Assembly (NCBI GenBank): GCA_046350055.1
Contig: JAXMBC010000001.1
Span: 868,001-932,000 of the forward strand
Source of the DNA: JAEUIE01 sp046350055
GTDB lineage: Bacteria; Planctomycetota; Planctomycetia; Gemmatales; HRBIN36
Direction of reading: 5' to 3'
DNA length: 64,000 bases
Shown: positions 9,220-17,144 of the stretch, in pieces
Layout of the letters: every line of letters starts with the position of its first letter
Numbering within the stretch: position 1 is the stretch's first letter
Program-made: the position numbers and the translations under genes
Notes under the pieces: generated by a model
What the model saw: only the letters and a program-made list of their open reading frames with translations
What the model was told of the DNA's origin: nothing
The model's database searches: none

Positions 9220-10104
9220 ATGGAGAAGCCTATTTCGAAAAGCACGCTCTACATCAGCGGAGCTGCTCGATTCTCTGATCTCGTCTACCTCATCGGTCGT
9301 GATCGGAAACTCGTCGAAGATGACATTGAACACGCCCGCTTCATCGGCTTTGACCGGGGCAACTTCGGTCACAACGGCGATCGCAACTGGCGTGGCGTCG
9401 CTCTCTGTGTCGTCAAACTTCCCTCCGAACGCATGGTCGCCATCGGCGAAGACGGCCAGGTCTTCACCTACGTCGGCGGCAAACACACCGACGAGAAGAT
9501 AGAGCCAAAACCTATCTGCCTGCGCAACATCGGCGTTGTCGACGGGTTTGCCTACGCCTGCGGTATGAAACGGCAGGTCTACCGTCGCTCCGGTGAGAAT
9601 GGCTGGGTCACGATGAATGCCCCGCCCCCTGCCGACGATCAAACCGCCGGGTTCGAGGCCATCGCCGGCTACTCCGCCAAGGAGATCTACGCCGTCGGCT
9701 GGAACGGTGAAATCTGGGAGCACGACGGCAGCCAGTGGCTTCACCGCGGCAGCCCCACCAACCTCATCCTCACCGGCCTCACCTGTGCCGGCAACGGCGA
9801 AGTCTACATCTGCGGCCAGCGGGCCACCCTCCTCCACGGCAGGCACGATCTCTGGGAAATCATCGACCTCGATCCCTTCATCCAGGACCTCTGGGATGCC
9901 CATTGGTACGGCGACAAACTCTACCTCGCCAGCATGACCGGCCTCTTCACCTGGACCGCCGCCGATGGCCTCGTTCCCGTTGACTTCGGCCCCGACAAAC
10001 CCGCCACCTGCTACCGCCTCACCTCCGCCGAAAAGGTCCTCTACTCCATCGGCACCGACGATGTCTTCTCTTTCGATGGCACCACGTGGACGAGGGTCGA
10101 CTAA
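9220..10104 (+). CDS. Beta-propeller-like protein, candidate immunity protein for the PAAR nuclease
   Basis: 294 residues without a signal peptide. The chain contains repeated strands of the type GEDGQVFTYVGG, GMKRQVYRRSGENGWV, GWNGEIWEHDGSQWL, GQRATLLHGRHDLWE and GTDDVFSFDGTTWT. These are separated by about 40 residues and look like blades of a propeller of YVTN/kelch type. It lies 20 bases after the PAAR-nuclease gene on the same strand, exactly where an immunity gene is expected. Propeller-like immunity proteins are known for other T6SS and polymorphic toxins. The immunity role is inference; an alternative is a general T6SS accessory. ATG at 9220 follows a GGAG-containing region and leaves no overlap with the toxin gene. 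Confidence 0.65.
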   Translation: MEKPISKSTLYISGAARFSDLVYLIGRDRKLVEDDIEHARFIGFDRGNFGHNGDRNWRGVALCVVKLPSERMVAIGEDGQVFTYVGGKHTDEKIEPKPICLRNIGVVDGFAYACGMKRQVYRRSGENGWVTMNAPPPADDQTAGFEAIAGYSAKEIYAVGWNGEIWEHDGSQWLHRGSPTNLILTGLTCAGNGEVYICGQRATLLHGRHDLWEIIDLDPFIQDLWDAHWYGDKLYLASMTGLFTWTAADGLVPVDFGPDKPATCYRLTSAEKVLYSIGTDDVFSFDGTTWTRVD

Positions 10105-10112
10105 CCATCTCT

Positions 10113-11336
10113 ATGACCAGCATCATCCCTGTCGTCGTCACCCAGCATGCCACCGAAGCTGCCATCCTCTGGCAGCAACGGCACTCGGCTGCCTACGCGC
10201 CGAACTACCTGCCGAAGGACTTGGCCCACCTCAACGACCGTCTCGAAGCCCATCTCGATGGCCTGCGCATCGCCGGCGAGGCGGGCTGGGAGATCGTGGC
10301 CACCCTACTGGAAGCCAACACCGGCCCCGGCGAAGTCTTCGTCGCACTCTACCTCGCCTGCGAGACGGGCCAGCAAGACCGCATTGACAAGGTGTTGTCA
10401 CTCGCCGCCCCGGTGCCTGCCCTGCACCAGGGGGTGATCTCGGCCCTTGCCTGGCTGCCCGCCTCCCTCTCTGCCAAACAGTTACCCGCGCTACTCTATG
10501 GCACCATGCCCGGCGCTCGCAGTCTGGGGCTCGGAGCCGCCGTCGCCTTGCGGGCCAACCCGGGCCTCGCGCTCGAGAAGGCCCTGCACGACCACGACCT
10601 GGCTCTGCGTGCCAGGGCCCTACGCATGGTCGGCGAGATGGGCTACGCCGTCTGGGCCAAGCAGCTCAAGCAGGAGCTGCGGTCGCCCGATGCTCACTGT
10701 CGCTTCGCCGCTGCCTGGTCCCTGGCACGGCTTAACGGTGATCCTGCCGCCCTGAGCGAATTGCAGACCATCGTCCTGGCCGAATCGAAATTACGCATTC
10801 CTGCCCTGCATATGCTCATTCGGCGATTGGATGTGAACGCGGCTCGCAAGCTTATCGGCATGCTCAGCAAGATTCCCGGAGCCGAGCGCTTCGTCTGCTT
10901 TGCTATGGGCGTTCACGGCGACCCGGCTGATGTGCCGTATCTTTTCGACTATATGAAGCAAACCCCTGTGGCCCGCATCGCTGCTGAAGCCTTCTCCTTC
11001 ATCACCGGCCTCAACCTCACTGCGGAGAACATGGACGGCTCGATCCCCAAGGATCATGAACCGCTACCGAACGAAGATCCACTCGATGAGCGTGTCAACA
11101 TGGACCCCGATGACAACCTTCCCTGGCCCATCGTAGAGAAGGTACAAACCTGGTGGGCGAAACACCGCACTCGCTTCCCCACCGGCACCCGCCACCTCGT
11201 CGGCGAACCACTCAGCGAAATTCAGTGCAACAAGATCGTTGCTGAAGGCTACCAGCGCCAACGAGGCTACGCCGCATTAGAACTGGCTATCCGGCATCCA
11301 GCCGTACCGATCATGGACTTCACAGGCAGGAACTAA
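10113..11336 (+). CDS. TIGR02270-like HEAT-repeat protein associated with T6SS
   Basis: 407 residues starting at ATG 10113 (MTSIIPVVVTQHATEAAILW); a longer frame from 10086 would overlap the propeller gene. The N-terminal pattern (VTQHATEAAILWQQR, then HLNDRLEAHLDGLRIAG) is what I recognise as the TIGR02270 family. That family occurs in T6SS loci of proteobacteria and carries HEAT-like helical pairs. Helical repeats fill residues about 90-330 (for example EKALHDHDLALRARALRMVGEMG and SPDAHCRFAAAWSLARLNGD). The C-terminus contains an acidic stretch and ends with ALELAIRHPAVPIMDFTGRN. Function unknown; such proteins often act as scaffolds. It closes the cargo operon and is followed by a convergent gene. 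Confidence 0.65.
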   Translation: MTSIIPVVVTQHATEAAILWQQRHSAAYAPNYLPKDLAHLNDRLEAHLDGLRIAGEAGWEIVATLLEANTGPGEVFVALYLACETGQQDRIDKVLSLAAPVPALHQGVISALAWLPASLSAKQLPALLYGTMPGARSLGLGAAVALRANPGLALEKALHDHDLALRARALRMVGEMGYAVWAKQLKQELRSPDAHCRFAAAWSLARLNGDPAALSELQTIVLAESKLRIPALHMLIRRLDVNAARKLIGMLSKIPGAERFVCFAMGVHGDPADVPYLFDYMKQTPVARIAAEAFSFITGLNLTAENMDGSIPKDHEPLPNEDPLDERVNMDPDDNLPWPIVEKVQTWWAKHRTRFPTGTRHLVGEPLSEIQCNKIVAEGYQRQRGYAALELAIRHPAVPIMDFTGRN

Positions 11337-11351
11337 GTATCAATGAAAATG

Positions 11352-11383
11352 CAGTAAGCCAGACCCTGAGGACCTGGCTACTG
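11352..11383. terminator. Hairpin between convergent genes
   Basis: An imperfect hairpin with arms CAGTAAGCCAG and CCTGGCTACTG lies between the convergent TIGR02270-like gene (ends 11336) and the Cys-rich barrel gene (ends 11403). A short T-rich tail (TGTTTCT) follows on the plus strand. It probably serves as a terminator for one or both genes. Confidence 0.5.
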
Positions 11384-11402
11384 TGTTTCTCCCAGTTGCT
11401 CT

Positions 11403-12593
11403 TTAGAATCTCCACCGGAACTCCGTCCGGTACACCTGTTCGGCATAGTGCTGTTCGCTCACGTTGAAGCTGGCGCTGAAGCCGATGTCGAGCTTTTCGC
11501 AAAGCTGATAACGAACGCCTGGCCCGACGCTGACATAAGTTCCGCCGAAAGAATCTCGCTGCACTACGGTATCCACACCCATGATATTCTGGATGTCGGA
11601 GTATCGGCCTGCCTGGAAAGACATACAGTTCACTTCAAACGTGCCAACGAGTTGCATGTCGCAGCAGGTAGGAGACTTCCAGAGCAACTGATTCACAGCG
11701 AAGTTGTAGCGTAACAGCGACCCGGCAGTATCAGAGACGCCCAGTGGAACCCATTCCGCTATCTGTGCCTGGAAGAATGTGTCATTCCAGAGACGCATCG
11801 TGAAGAGCAGCGAAGGTTCAAGCGTAACCAGTCGAAGGCCCAGGCCAGCGGTCGAGTCAGCGGTGGGAATGCCTGTCCGCATCTGGAAGGACATCTGGAA
11901 GAAGTCCGAATCGAGCAGCAGGCTCTTGGTAGCGATCGCAATGTCGGTGAAGCCCGCCTTGCTGTCCCCGTCACCGGTCCAGTAGCGGTAGGGCGTGTCC
12001 ATCGTTACTGAAAACTTCTCAGTGCCTACTTCGGTGGACATGCGCAGTTCATCGTAGCTGATGCCGCGAAGCCGGGCGAGGTTGTTGGTAGGAGCGAAGA
12101 AGTAGTTATTGCGATCAGGAGTAAGCAGGTTGTTGCCATGGTCCCAGCGGATGCGGGTCATGTTCACCGGCCGGGCCGAATCCTGGAAGAAGGCAGCATT
12201 CGCAGCAGCAATCCACGTCGGTTCATAGCAGGGATCGGGGCAGCAGACCGCATTATGCATTCTGCAGAAGAAGTTTTCGAAGGCATTGCTGCCCACGCAA
12301 CTGGTACATGTCTGGCCGGGGAAACAGGGTGCCCCGCAGCCGCCACAATCACTTAAGCCACAGGAACCACAGCCTGACGACGAGAAACTGCCACCCTTGT
12401 TGTAGAGGGTGCCCCCGCCACACGAATCACAGGATGCCTGGATCAGTATTTCCTGCTGAGGTTTCTCAGTCTTGGCCTGTACCACTGCTTCTAGGAACGA
12501 AGCTGGTTCCTGTGCCAGGGCATTTCTCGCACTACAGGCGATAATGACTAGCGTCAGACATGACCAAATACGGAAAGATTGGACGGAACGCAT
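11403..12593 (-). CDS. Secreted Cys-rich protein with outer-membrane beta-barrel-like C-terminus
   Basis: 396 residues. Residues 1-27 form a signal peptide (ending NALAQ). Residues about 50-130 are strikingly rich in Cys and Gly (SCDSCGGG, GCGSCGLSDCGGCGAPCFP, TCTSCVG, CCPDPC), a feature of planctomycete exported proteins. The remainder alternates hydrophobic and polar residues in strand-like blocks and ends in RTEFRWRF, with terminal Phe as in outer-membrane barrels. It resembles planctomycete proteins annotated as transporters or MetA-pathway-like outer-membrane proteins, but I do not recognise a specific family. It interrupts the T6SS locus on the opposite strand and may be unrelated to secretion. 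The promoter must lie in the 278-base gap up to the divergently transcribed HEAT-repeat gene; no clear motif was found there. Confidence 0.75.
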   Translation of the reverse strand: MRSVQSFRIWSCLTLVIIACSARNALAQEPASFLEAVVQAKTEKPQQEILIQASCDSCGGGTLYNKGGSFSSSGCGSCGLSDCGGCGAPCFPGQTCTSCVGSNAFENFFCRMHNAVCCPDPCYEPTWIAAANAAFFQDSARPVNMTRIRWDHGNNLLTPDRNNYFFAPTNNLARLRGISYDELRMSTEVGTEKFSVTMDTPYRYWTGDGDSKAGFTDIAIATKSLLLDSDFFQMSFQMRTGIPTADSTAGLGLRLVTLEPSLLFTMRLWNDTFFQAQIAEWVPLGVSDTAGSLLRYNFAVNQLLWKSPTCCDMQLVGTFEVNCMSFQAGRYSDIQNIMGVDTVVQRDSFGGTYVSVGPGVRYQLCEKLDIGFSASFNVSEQHYAEQVYRTEFRWRF

Positions 12594-12871
12594 GATTCAC
12601 CTCAACGAGGCACGCCAGAAACATCTGTTCCTGCACAGGAGAGAGTATCGAATAGTAAGATGGAGGAACTTGAGCAGGAATAGTAGATTGCATGAACGGG
12701 GAGGTTCTCAGGGTTGTGTCAAGTATGTGCCTCTATAGAGGATAGCACAACTTCACCATTTCCGGACAATAGGCAGAACTGCGAAAATCGGCGAAACCCT
12801 CAAGGTCGGTAAACTCGATAACCGAAGTTGAATGGGACAAGGGATGGCGTCTATTCGGAAGGAGAATGGAC

Positions 12872-14173
12872 ATGCGCACGTTTTCGTGGCTCGTTGCAAT
12901 CGCATCTTTCGCTTGCTTCAGCGTGACCCTTCATGCTCAGATTCCTGGCGCGGTGCCGCCCGGTAGCGCCGCAGCTGCCTCCACAGTTGCCGGGGCTGCA
13001 GCCAATAATGTAGGTGCTCCTCAAATGGGTTTCTGCGCCAAGTGTCTGCAGGAATGCGAGGAGTGCAAACGTCGCCTTTGTGCCACTCCACTTGGTGCCA
13101 TGCTGAACAACATGACCAAGCCGCTGAGCTTGATGTCGGGTGGCATCATCCCAGGCTTCTGCCCCGAAAAGCCCAGTGCTGAAGAACTGGCCAAGCCAGG
13201 TGTCGAAGGCGCCTCAGCCCAGGCCAAGAAAGATGCAGCGGAAGCCAAGGCACGTCGCGCCTCGGTACGTTATCTCGGTACACTCGATTGCCGCTACTAT
13301 CCTGAAGCGGAAGGTGCCTTGATCGCTGCCCTGCGAACCGATGGTGTGGAATGCGTACGCTGGGAAGCAGCCATGGTGCTCGGCAAAGGTTGTTGCTGCA
13401 GCAAGAAGATTATTGAAGCGTTGACTCATGCTGTCTCCTGCTCCGAAAAGGATGGCAATCCTGCTGAGCGCTCCGAACGCGTACGCTTTGCCGCCTGCCT
13501 GGCTCTGGAACGGTGCCTGGCCTGTTACACAGAACCAGTGGAAGAGCCCAAGAACGAAAAGCCAACGGAAAAGGGTGGCAAGCCCACCGAGAACAAGGAC
13601 AAGGTGGAAGGCGAACAGAAGTCGTCCCGTGCTCCGGATCGTCAGACCATTGTCGCAGCCAGGGCAGCTATCAAGAAGCTGCATGATCGCTACGGTCTCG
13701 ATTCCTCTAAGCAGATCAGCGTGGTTGCTGATGAAGCTGTAAAGCTCTCGCCTGTTCCGAGCAGCGAGACACAACCTGCAGCAGCCAAGCAGCCTGTACT
13801 GGTCCCCATGCCGCAGACCCCTGTGAAGCCCGTACCTGTGACCACCACGCCTGTTGCAGCTACGACTACCGCTACCAAGCGTGAGCCACGCAGCCTCTTC
13901 GGGGTGATCAAGTCTGCAATGAACAACGATCCTGCTCCGGTCATCGTGAATGCCCAGAATACCCAGCCCCTGGCTGTGCAGGTTCAGCCGATGCCGATTC
14001 AACCCGTCGTGATGCCTGTGCAAACCATGTCACCAACACCAGCCCAGGCTATCGCTAATTCGACTCCCAAGCCTCAGGAATCGACTACTCGCCCGGTATT
14101 TGTCTACACTCCTGCCAAGCCAGTTCTGCCCGATCTCTCCAAGGTCGGCACCACATCGGTGGATCAGAAGTAG
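12872..14173 (+). CDS. Exported HEAT-repeat protein with CxxC-rich N-terminus
   Basis: 433 residues from ATG 12872. GGAAGGAG at 12857-12864 lies seven bases before this ATG but only one base before the alternative ATG at 12866, so the later start is chosen. Signal peptide about residues 1-22 (ending TLHAQ). A CxxC cluster (CAKCLQECEECKRRLC, about residues 53-68) could bind a metal or form disulphides. A HEAT-like helical part follows (about 120-215, including VRYLGTLDCRYYPEAEGAL and VRWEAAMVLGKGCCC), then a Pro/Thr-rich C-terminal tail (about 290-433). It lies directly upstream of tssB on the same strand but is separated from it by a strong terminator, so the link with the T6SS is only positional. 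Confidence 0.7.
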   Translation: MRTFSWLVAIASFACFSVTLHAQIPGAVPPGSAAAASTVAGAAANNVGAPQMGFCAKCLQECEECKRRLCATPLGAMLNNMTKPLSLMSGGIIPGFCPEKPSAEELAKPGVEGASAQAKKDAAEAKARRASVRYLGTLDCRYYPEAEGALIAALRTDGVECVRWEAAMVLGKGCCCSKKIIEALTHAVSCSEKDGNPAERSERVRFAACLALERCLACYTEPVEEPKNEKPTEKGGKPTENKDKVEGEQKSSRAPDRQTIVAARAAIKKLHDRYGLDSSKQISVVADEAVKLSPVPSSETQPAAAKQPVLVPMPQTPVKPVPVTTTPVAATTTATKREPRSLFGVIKSAMNNDPAPVIVNAQNTQPLAVQVQPMPIQPVVMPVQTMSPTPAQAIANSTPKPQESTTRPVFVYTPAKPVLPDLSKVGTTSVDQK

Positions 14174-14207
14174 GCAGCGAGAAATAAACAGCCACATTCT
14201 CCCGCAT

Positions 14208-14241
14208 CTCGGCTTGTTCCTCAGGGGCAAGCCGAGTTTTT
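14208..14241 (+). terminator. Rho-independent terminator after the HEAT-repeat gene
   Basis: Arms CTCGGCTTG (14208-14216) and CAAGCCGAG (14228-14236) form a perfect nine-pair stem with an 11-base loop. Five T residues (14237-14241) follow directly. It separates the HEAT-repeat gene from tssB, which therefore needs its own promoter in the 88 bases before 14329. Confidence 0.85.
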
Positions 14242-14328
14242 CGTTGAACAATGAAAAGAATATTTGCGAAGCTCTTTTGCTTTGACTACCATGTGTGTGG
14301 AATACCAGCCTGAACCAGGAAGACTCCC

Positions 14329-14847
14329 ATGGCAGACAGCTATCAAGACCGCCTGAAACGTGTTCGTCCCCCTCGTGTCAAAATCGATTACAAAGTGGAA
14401 ACCGAAGGCGCTGAGCCTATCACCGAGCTTCCCTTTATTGTCGGTGTGCTCGCTGATCTCTCCGGCATGCCTAACGAAGGCGTGAAGAAACCGATGAAGC
14501 AGCGCAAGTTCATCGAAATTGATCGCGACAGTTTCAATCGAGTGATGGCTCAGCAGCAGCCACGCCTCGCCTTCAAGGTCGACAACAAGTTGACTGGCGA
14601 TGGCAATGAAAAGCTGAATGTCGAACTGAATTTCCGCAGCATGCAGGATTTTGAACCTGCCCGCGTTGCCGAGCAGGTGCCCATCCTCAATGAACTGCTC
14701 CAGATGCGCAAGAAGCTCACTGAACTGCTCAGCAAAATGGAAGGCAACGACGCTCTGGAAAAACTTCTATCCGACGTCATGCAGAGCACCGAAAAACGGC
14801 AGGCGCTCGCCGATCTGCTCAGCAAAAAAGAAGAACCCAAGAGCTAA
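14329..14847 (+). CDS. tssB: T6SS contractile sheath small subunit TssB (VipA)
   Basis: 172 residues, the normal length. TssB pairs with TssC to build the contractile sheath around the Hcp tube in the cytoplasm. The family signature is visible: YKVETEGAEPITELPFIVGVLADLSG, then KKPMKQRKFIEIDRDSFNRVM, and the LNFRSMQDFEPARVAEQVP motif that contacts TssC. The C-terminal helix (LNELLQMRKKLTELLSKME) is also conserved. It is followed after 40 bases by tssC, the universal order. ATG at 14329 is preceded by AGGAAG at a suitable distance. Confidence 0.97.
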   Translation: MADSYQDRLKRVRPPRVKIDYKVETEGAEPITELPFIVGVLADLSGMPNEGVKKPMKQRKFIEIDRDSFNRVMAQQQPRLAFKVDNKLTGDGNEKLNVELNFRSMQDFEPARVAEQVPILNELLQMRKKLTELLSKMEGNDALEKLLSDVMQSTEKRQALADLLSKKEEPKS

Positions 14848-14887
14848 CTAACAGCCACGAGCCAATACACAGCCAGGAGATACAACC

Positions 14888-16378
14888 ATGAGCGCAGGAC
14901 AGCAGCAAGCCGCCGCCGGAGCAGCAGCAGAGGCATTTGATGGCGGCCAATGGCTGACAGAAGCCACGAAAAAGATGCGCGTCAACCACGATGACCAGGC
15001 CCGGCAGCGTGGCCTCGACGCCATCCAGCAGTTTATTCAGAACGCCATGCAGCCCGGACAGGTTCTGCAGAAGGACGTGGAGACCAATATCAAGTTCTGG
15101 ATCAATGCCATTGACCAGAAACTCTCCACTCAGCTCAATGAGATCATGCATCACGAAGCGCTCCAGAAGCTTGAAGGTACCTGGCGCGGATTGCATTATC
15201 TCGTCAACCAGTCTGAGACTGGCGACGCCCTCAAGATCAGGGTGATGAACGTCACCAAGGACGAAATCAAGAAAGATCTCGAGACTGCTGTCGAGTTCGA
15301 CATGAGCGAACTCTTCAAGAAGATCTATGAAGAAGAATATGGCACCCTGGGCGGTCACCCCTTCGGCATGCTGATGGGTGATTACGAGTTCAACTGCAAA
15401 CGCTCTGTGGATGTCAATATCCTGCAAGGCCTGGCTGGTATTGCAGCCGCTGCCCACGCACCGTTTGTCTCTGCAGGCAGCCCGGATGCCTTCAATCTCG
15501 ACTCTTTTGCCGATCTGCACAAGCACCGCGATCTGGCAAAGATCTTCCAGAGCGTCGAGTTCGCTCCCTGGCAGTCGTTCCGTGAATCAGAAGATTCCCG
15601 TTACGTTGCATTGACGCTTCCCCGCGTCTTGTCCCGTCTGCCTTATGGCCAGAAGTTCAATCCCGTGGCTGAGTTCAACTTCGAAGAAGATGTCGATGGC
15701 ACTAACCACGACAAGTACCTGTGGATGAACTCATCGTGGGCGTATGCCAGCCGCATTACCGATGCCTATTCGAAGTATGGCTGGATGGCCCGCTCCCGCG
15801 GTGTCGAAGGTGGCGGTAAGGTCGAAGGCCTGCCCGTGCATACCTTCCGCACGGATGAAGGCGACGTGGCCATGAAGTGCCCCACGGAAGTGGCCATCAC
15901 CGAACGTCGCGAGAACGAACTCTCCAACCTCGGCTTCCTGCCGCTGGTCCACTGCAAGAACCGCGATTTCGCCGCCTTCATGGGTGCTCAATCATGCCAG
16001 AAGCCCATGAAGTACGACCGTCCCGGTGCTTCAGCCAATGCGGAGCTTTCGGCCAAGTTCAACCTGCTCATGTGCGTTTCCCGCTTTGCTCACTTCCTGA
16101 AAGTCATGGTGCGTAATCGCATCGGCTCGTTCATGGAGCGAGACGACATGGAACGCTGGCTGAACCGCTGGATCAAGAACTACTGCGTCGCCAATCCCGA
16201 TGGCCTCAGCGACGACGACAAGGCTCGTTATCCGCTACAGTCCGCCGAGATCAAGGTGCAGGAGATTCCTGGCCAGCCTGGCATGTACCGTGCCGTGGCT
16301 CACCTCAGGCCCCACTTCCAGCTGGAAGGGCTCGACATCTCGCTGCGTATGGTGGCCAAGCAGCTATCGCAGGGCTAA
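14888..16378 (+). CDS. tssC: T6SS contractile sheath large subunit TssC (VipB)
   Basis: 496 residues, family length. Partner of TssB in the sheath and target of TssH-driven disassembly. Diagnostic segments: EALQKLEGTWRGLHYLV, LGGHPFGMLMGDYEF, FQSVEFAPWQSFRES followed by RYVALTLPRVLSRLPYG, FNFEEDVDG and DKYLWMNSSWAYASRI. The C-terminus reads YRAVAHLRPHFQLEGLDISLRMV, as in other TssC proteins. It starts 40 bases after tssB with a clear AGGAG upstream (CCAGGAGATACAACC before ATG), so tssB and tssC form one unit. A perfect hairpin terminator follows the stop codon. The N-terminal Gln/Ala-rich stretch (residues 4-18) is unusual but not disruptive. Confidence 0.98.
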   Translation: MSAGQQQAAAGAAAEAFDGGQWLTEATKKMRVNHDDQARQRGLDAIQQFIQNAMQPGQVLQKDVETNIKFWINAIDQKLSTQLNEIMHHEALQKLEGTWRGLHYLVNQSETGDALKIRVMNVTKDEIKKDLETAVEFDMSELFKKIYEEEYGTLGGHPFGMLMGDYEFNCKRSVDVNILQGLAGIAAAAHAPFVSAGSPDAFNLDSFADLHKHRDLAKIFQSVEFAPWQSFRESEDSRYVALTLPRVLSRLPYGQKFNPVAEFNFEEDVDGTNHDKYLWMNSSWAYASRITDAYSKYGWMARSRGVEGGGKVEGLPVHTFRTDEGDVAMKCPTEVAITERRENELSNLGFLPLVHCKNRDFAAFMGAQSCQKPMKYDRPGASANAELSAKFNLLMCVSRFAHFLKVMVRNRIGSFMERDDMERWLNRWIKNYCVANPDGLSDDDKARYPLQSAEIKVQEIPGQPGMYRAVAHLRPHFQLEGLDISLRMVAKQLSQG

Positions 16379-16399
16379 TCGGCCTGCAAACTCACTTTA

Positions 16400-16430
16400 C
16401 CCCCTGGATCCTTCCAGGGGGTTTGCATTT
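16400..16430 (+). terminator. Terminator after tssC
   Basis: Arms CCCCCTGGA (16400-16408) and TCCAGGGGG (16413-16421) pair perfectly around a TCCT loop. The sequence TTTGCATTTC follows. It lies 21 bases after the tssC stop and separates tssBC from hcp. Confidence 0.8.
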
Positions 16431-16577
16431 CTTCACCCATTAGTCTGCGACTACACACAGATTTTCCACTTTTTCCCCCAGACCGTGTCCGCAATCAACC
16501 CTCCCTTCGCATTAGTTCTGTGTAGGGCACAACAAACAACGCCCTGAACAACAGTAACAACACTGAGGAGTTGAGTG

Positions 16578-17060
16578 ATGGCTAGCGACTATCTTCTGGA
16601 AATCGAAGGCATCAAGGGTGAGTCCAAGGACAAGAAGCACCCCGGCACCATCGAAATACATTCATTCAGTTGGGGCGTCAGCAATGCTGGTTCCATGGCT
16701 TCGGGTAGTGGTGGTGGAGCAGGCAAAGCCAGCTTCTCTGACCTCTCCTTCATGAGTACCACGGCTTCCCAGAGCCCCCTCCTCATGCTGGCCTGTGCTA
16801 CCGGTCAGCACATCAAGAGTGCCAAGCTCTTCGTTCGCAAGCAAGGCTCGGAGCAGCATGATTACTATGTCATCACGTTGAGTGACATTCTGGTCTCCAG
16901 CTTCCAGCACTCCGGTTCCGATGGCAGCGGCGGCCCACCTTCTGAATCGTTCTCCCTCAATTTCACCAAGATTGAGTACTCCTACTCGCCCCAGAAGCCC
17001 GATGGTTCGCTCGATACCGCCATCAAGGGCAGCTGGAACCTCAAGGAAAACGTCAAGTAG
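16578..17060 (+). CDS. hcp: T6SS tube protein Hcp (TssD)
   Basis: 160 residues. Hcp hexamers stack to form the inner tube that is propelled out of the cell. The sequence shows the family opening (YLLEIEGIKGESKDKKHPGT, then IEIHSFSWGVSN), a central DLSFMSTTASQSPLLMLAC block and the KIEYSYSPQKPDGS end. ATG at 16578 is chosen because GAGGAG at 16565-16570 lies seven bases upstream; a GTG at 16575 is too close. Terminators flank the gene on both sides (16400 and 17086), so hcp is probably transcribed alone or with a separate promoter, which would fit its need for far more copies than the baseplate proteins. Confidence 0.97.
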   Translation: MASDYLLEIEGIKGESKDKKHPGTIEIHSFSWGVSNAGSMASGSGGGAGKASFSDLSFMSTTASQSPLLMLACATGQHIKSAKLFVRKQGSEQHDYYVITLSDILVSSFQHSGSDGSGGPPSESFSLNFTKIEYSYSPQKPDGSLDTAIKGSWNLKENVK

Positions 17061-17085
17061 CAGAATCCTCTTGCGTATTCGCCTG

Positions 17086-17128
17086 CAACCGGGCAGCATA
17101 GTGCTGTCCGGTTGTTTGTTTTGTTTTT
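17086..17128 (+). terminator. Strong rho-independent terminator after hcp
   Basis: Arms CAACCGGGCAGCA (17086-17098) and TGCTGTCCGGTTG (17102-17114) form a 13-pair stem with one G-T pair and a three-base loop. A T-rich run TTTGTTTTGTTTTT follows. It would stop or reduce transcription from hcp into tagJ. Confidence 0.9.
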
Positions 17129-17144
17129 CCAGGATACAGGCACG

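Noticed and set aside
12866..12871. ATG at 12866 as the start of the HEAT-repeat gene.
   Set aside because: The ribosome-binding site ends only one base before it, whereas the ATG at 12872 has a seven-base spacing.
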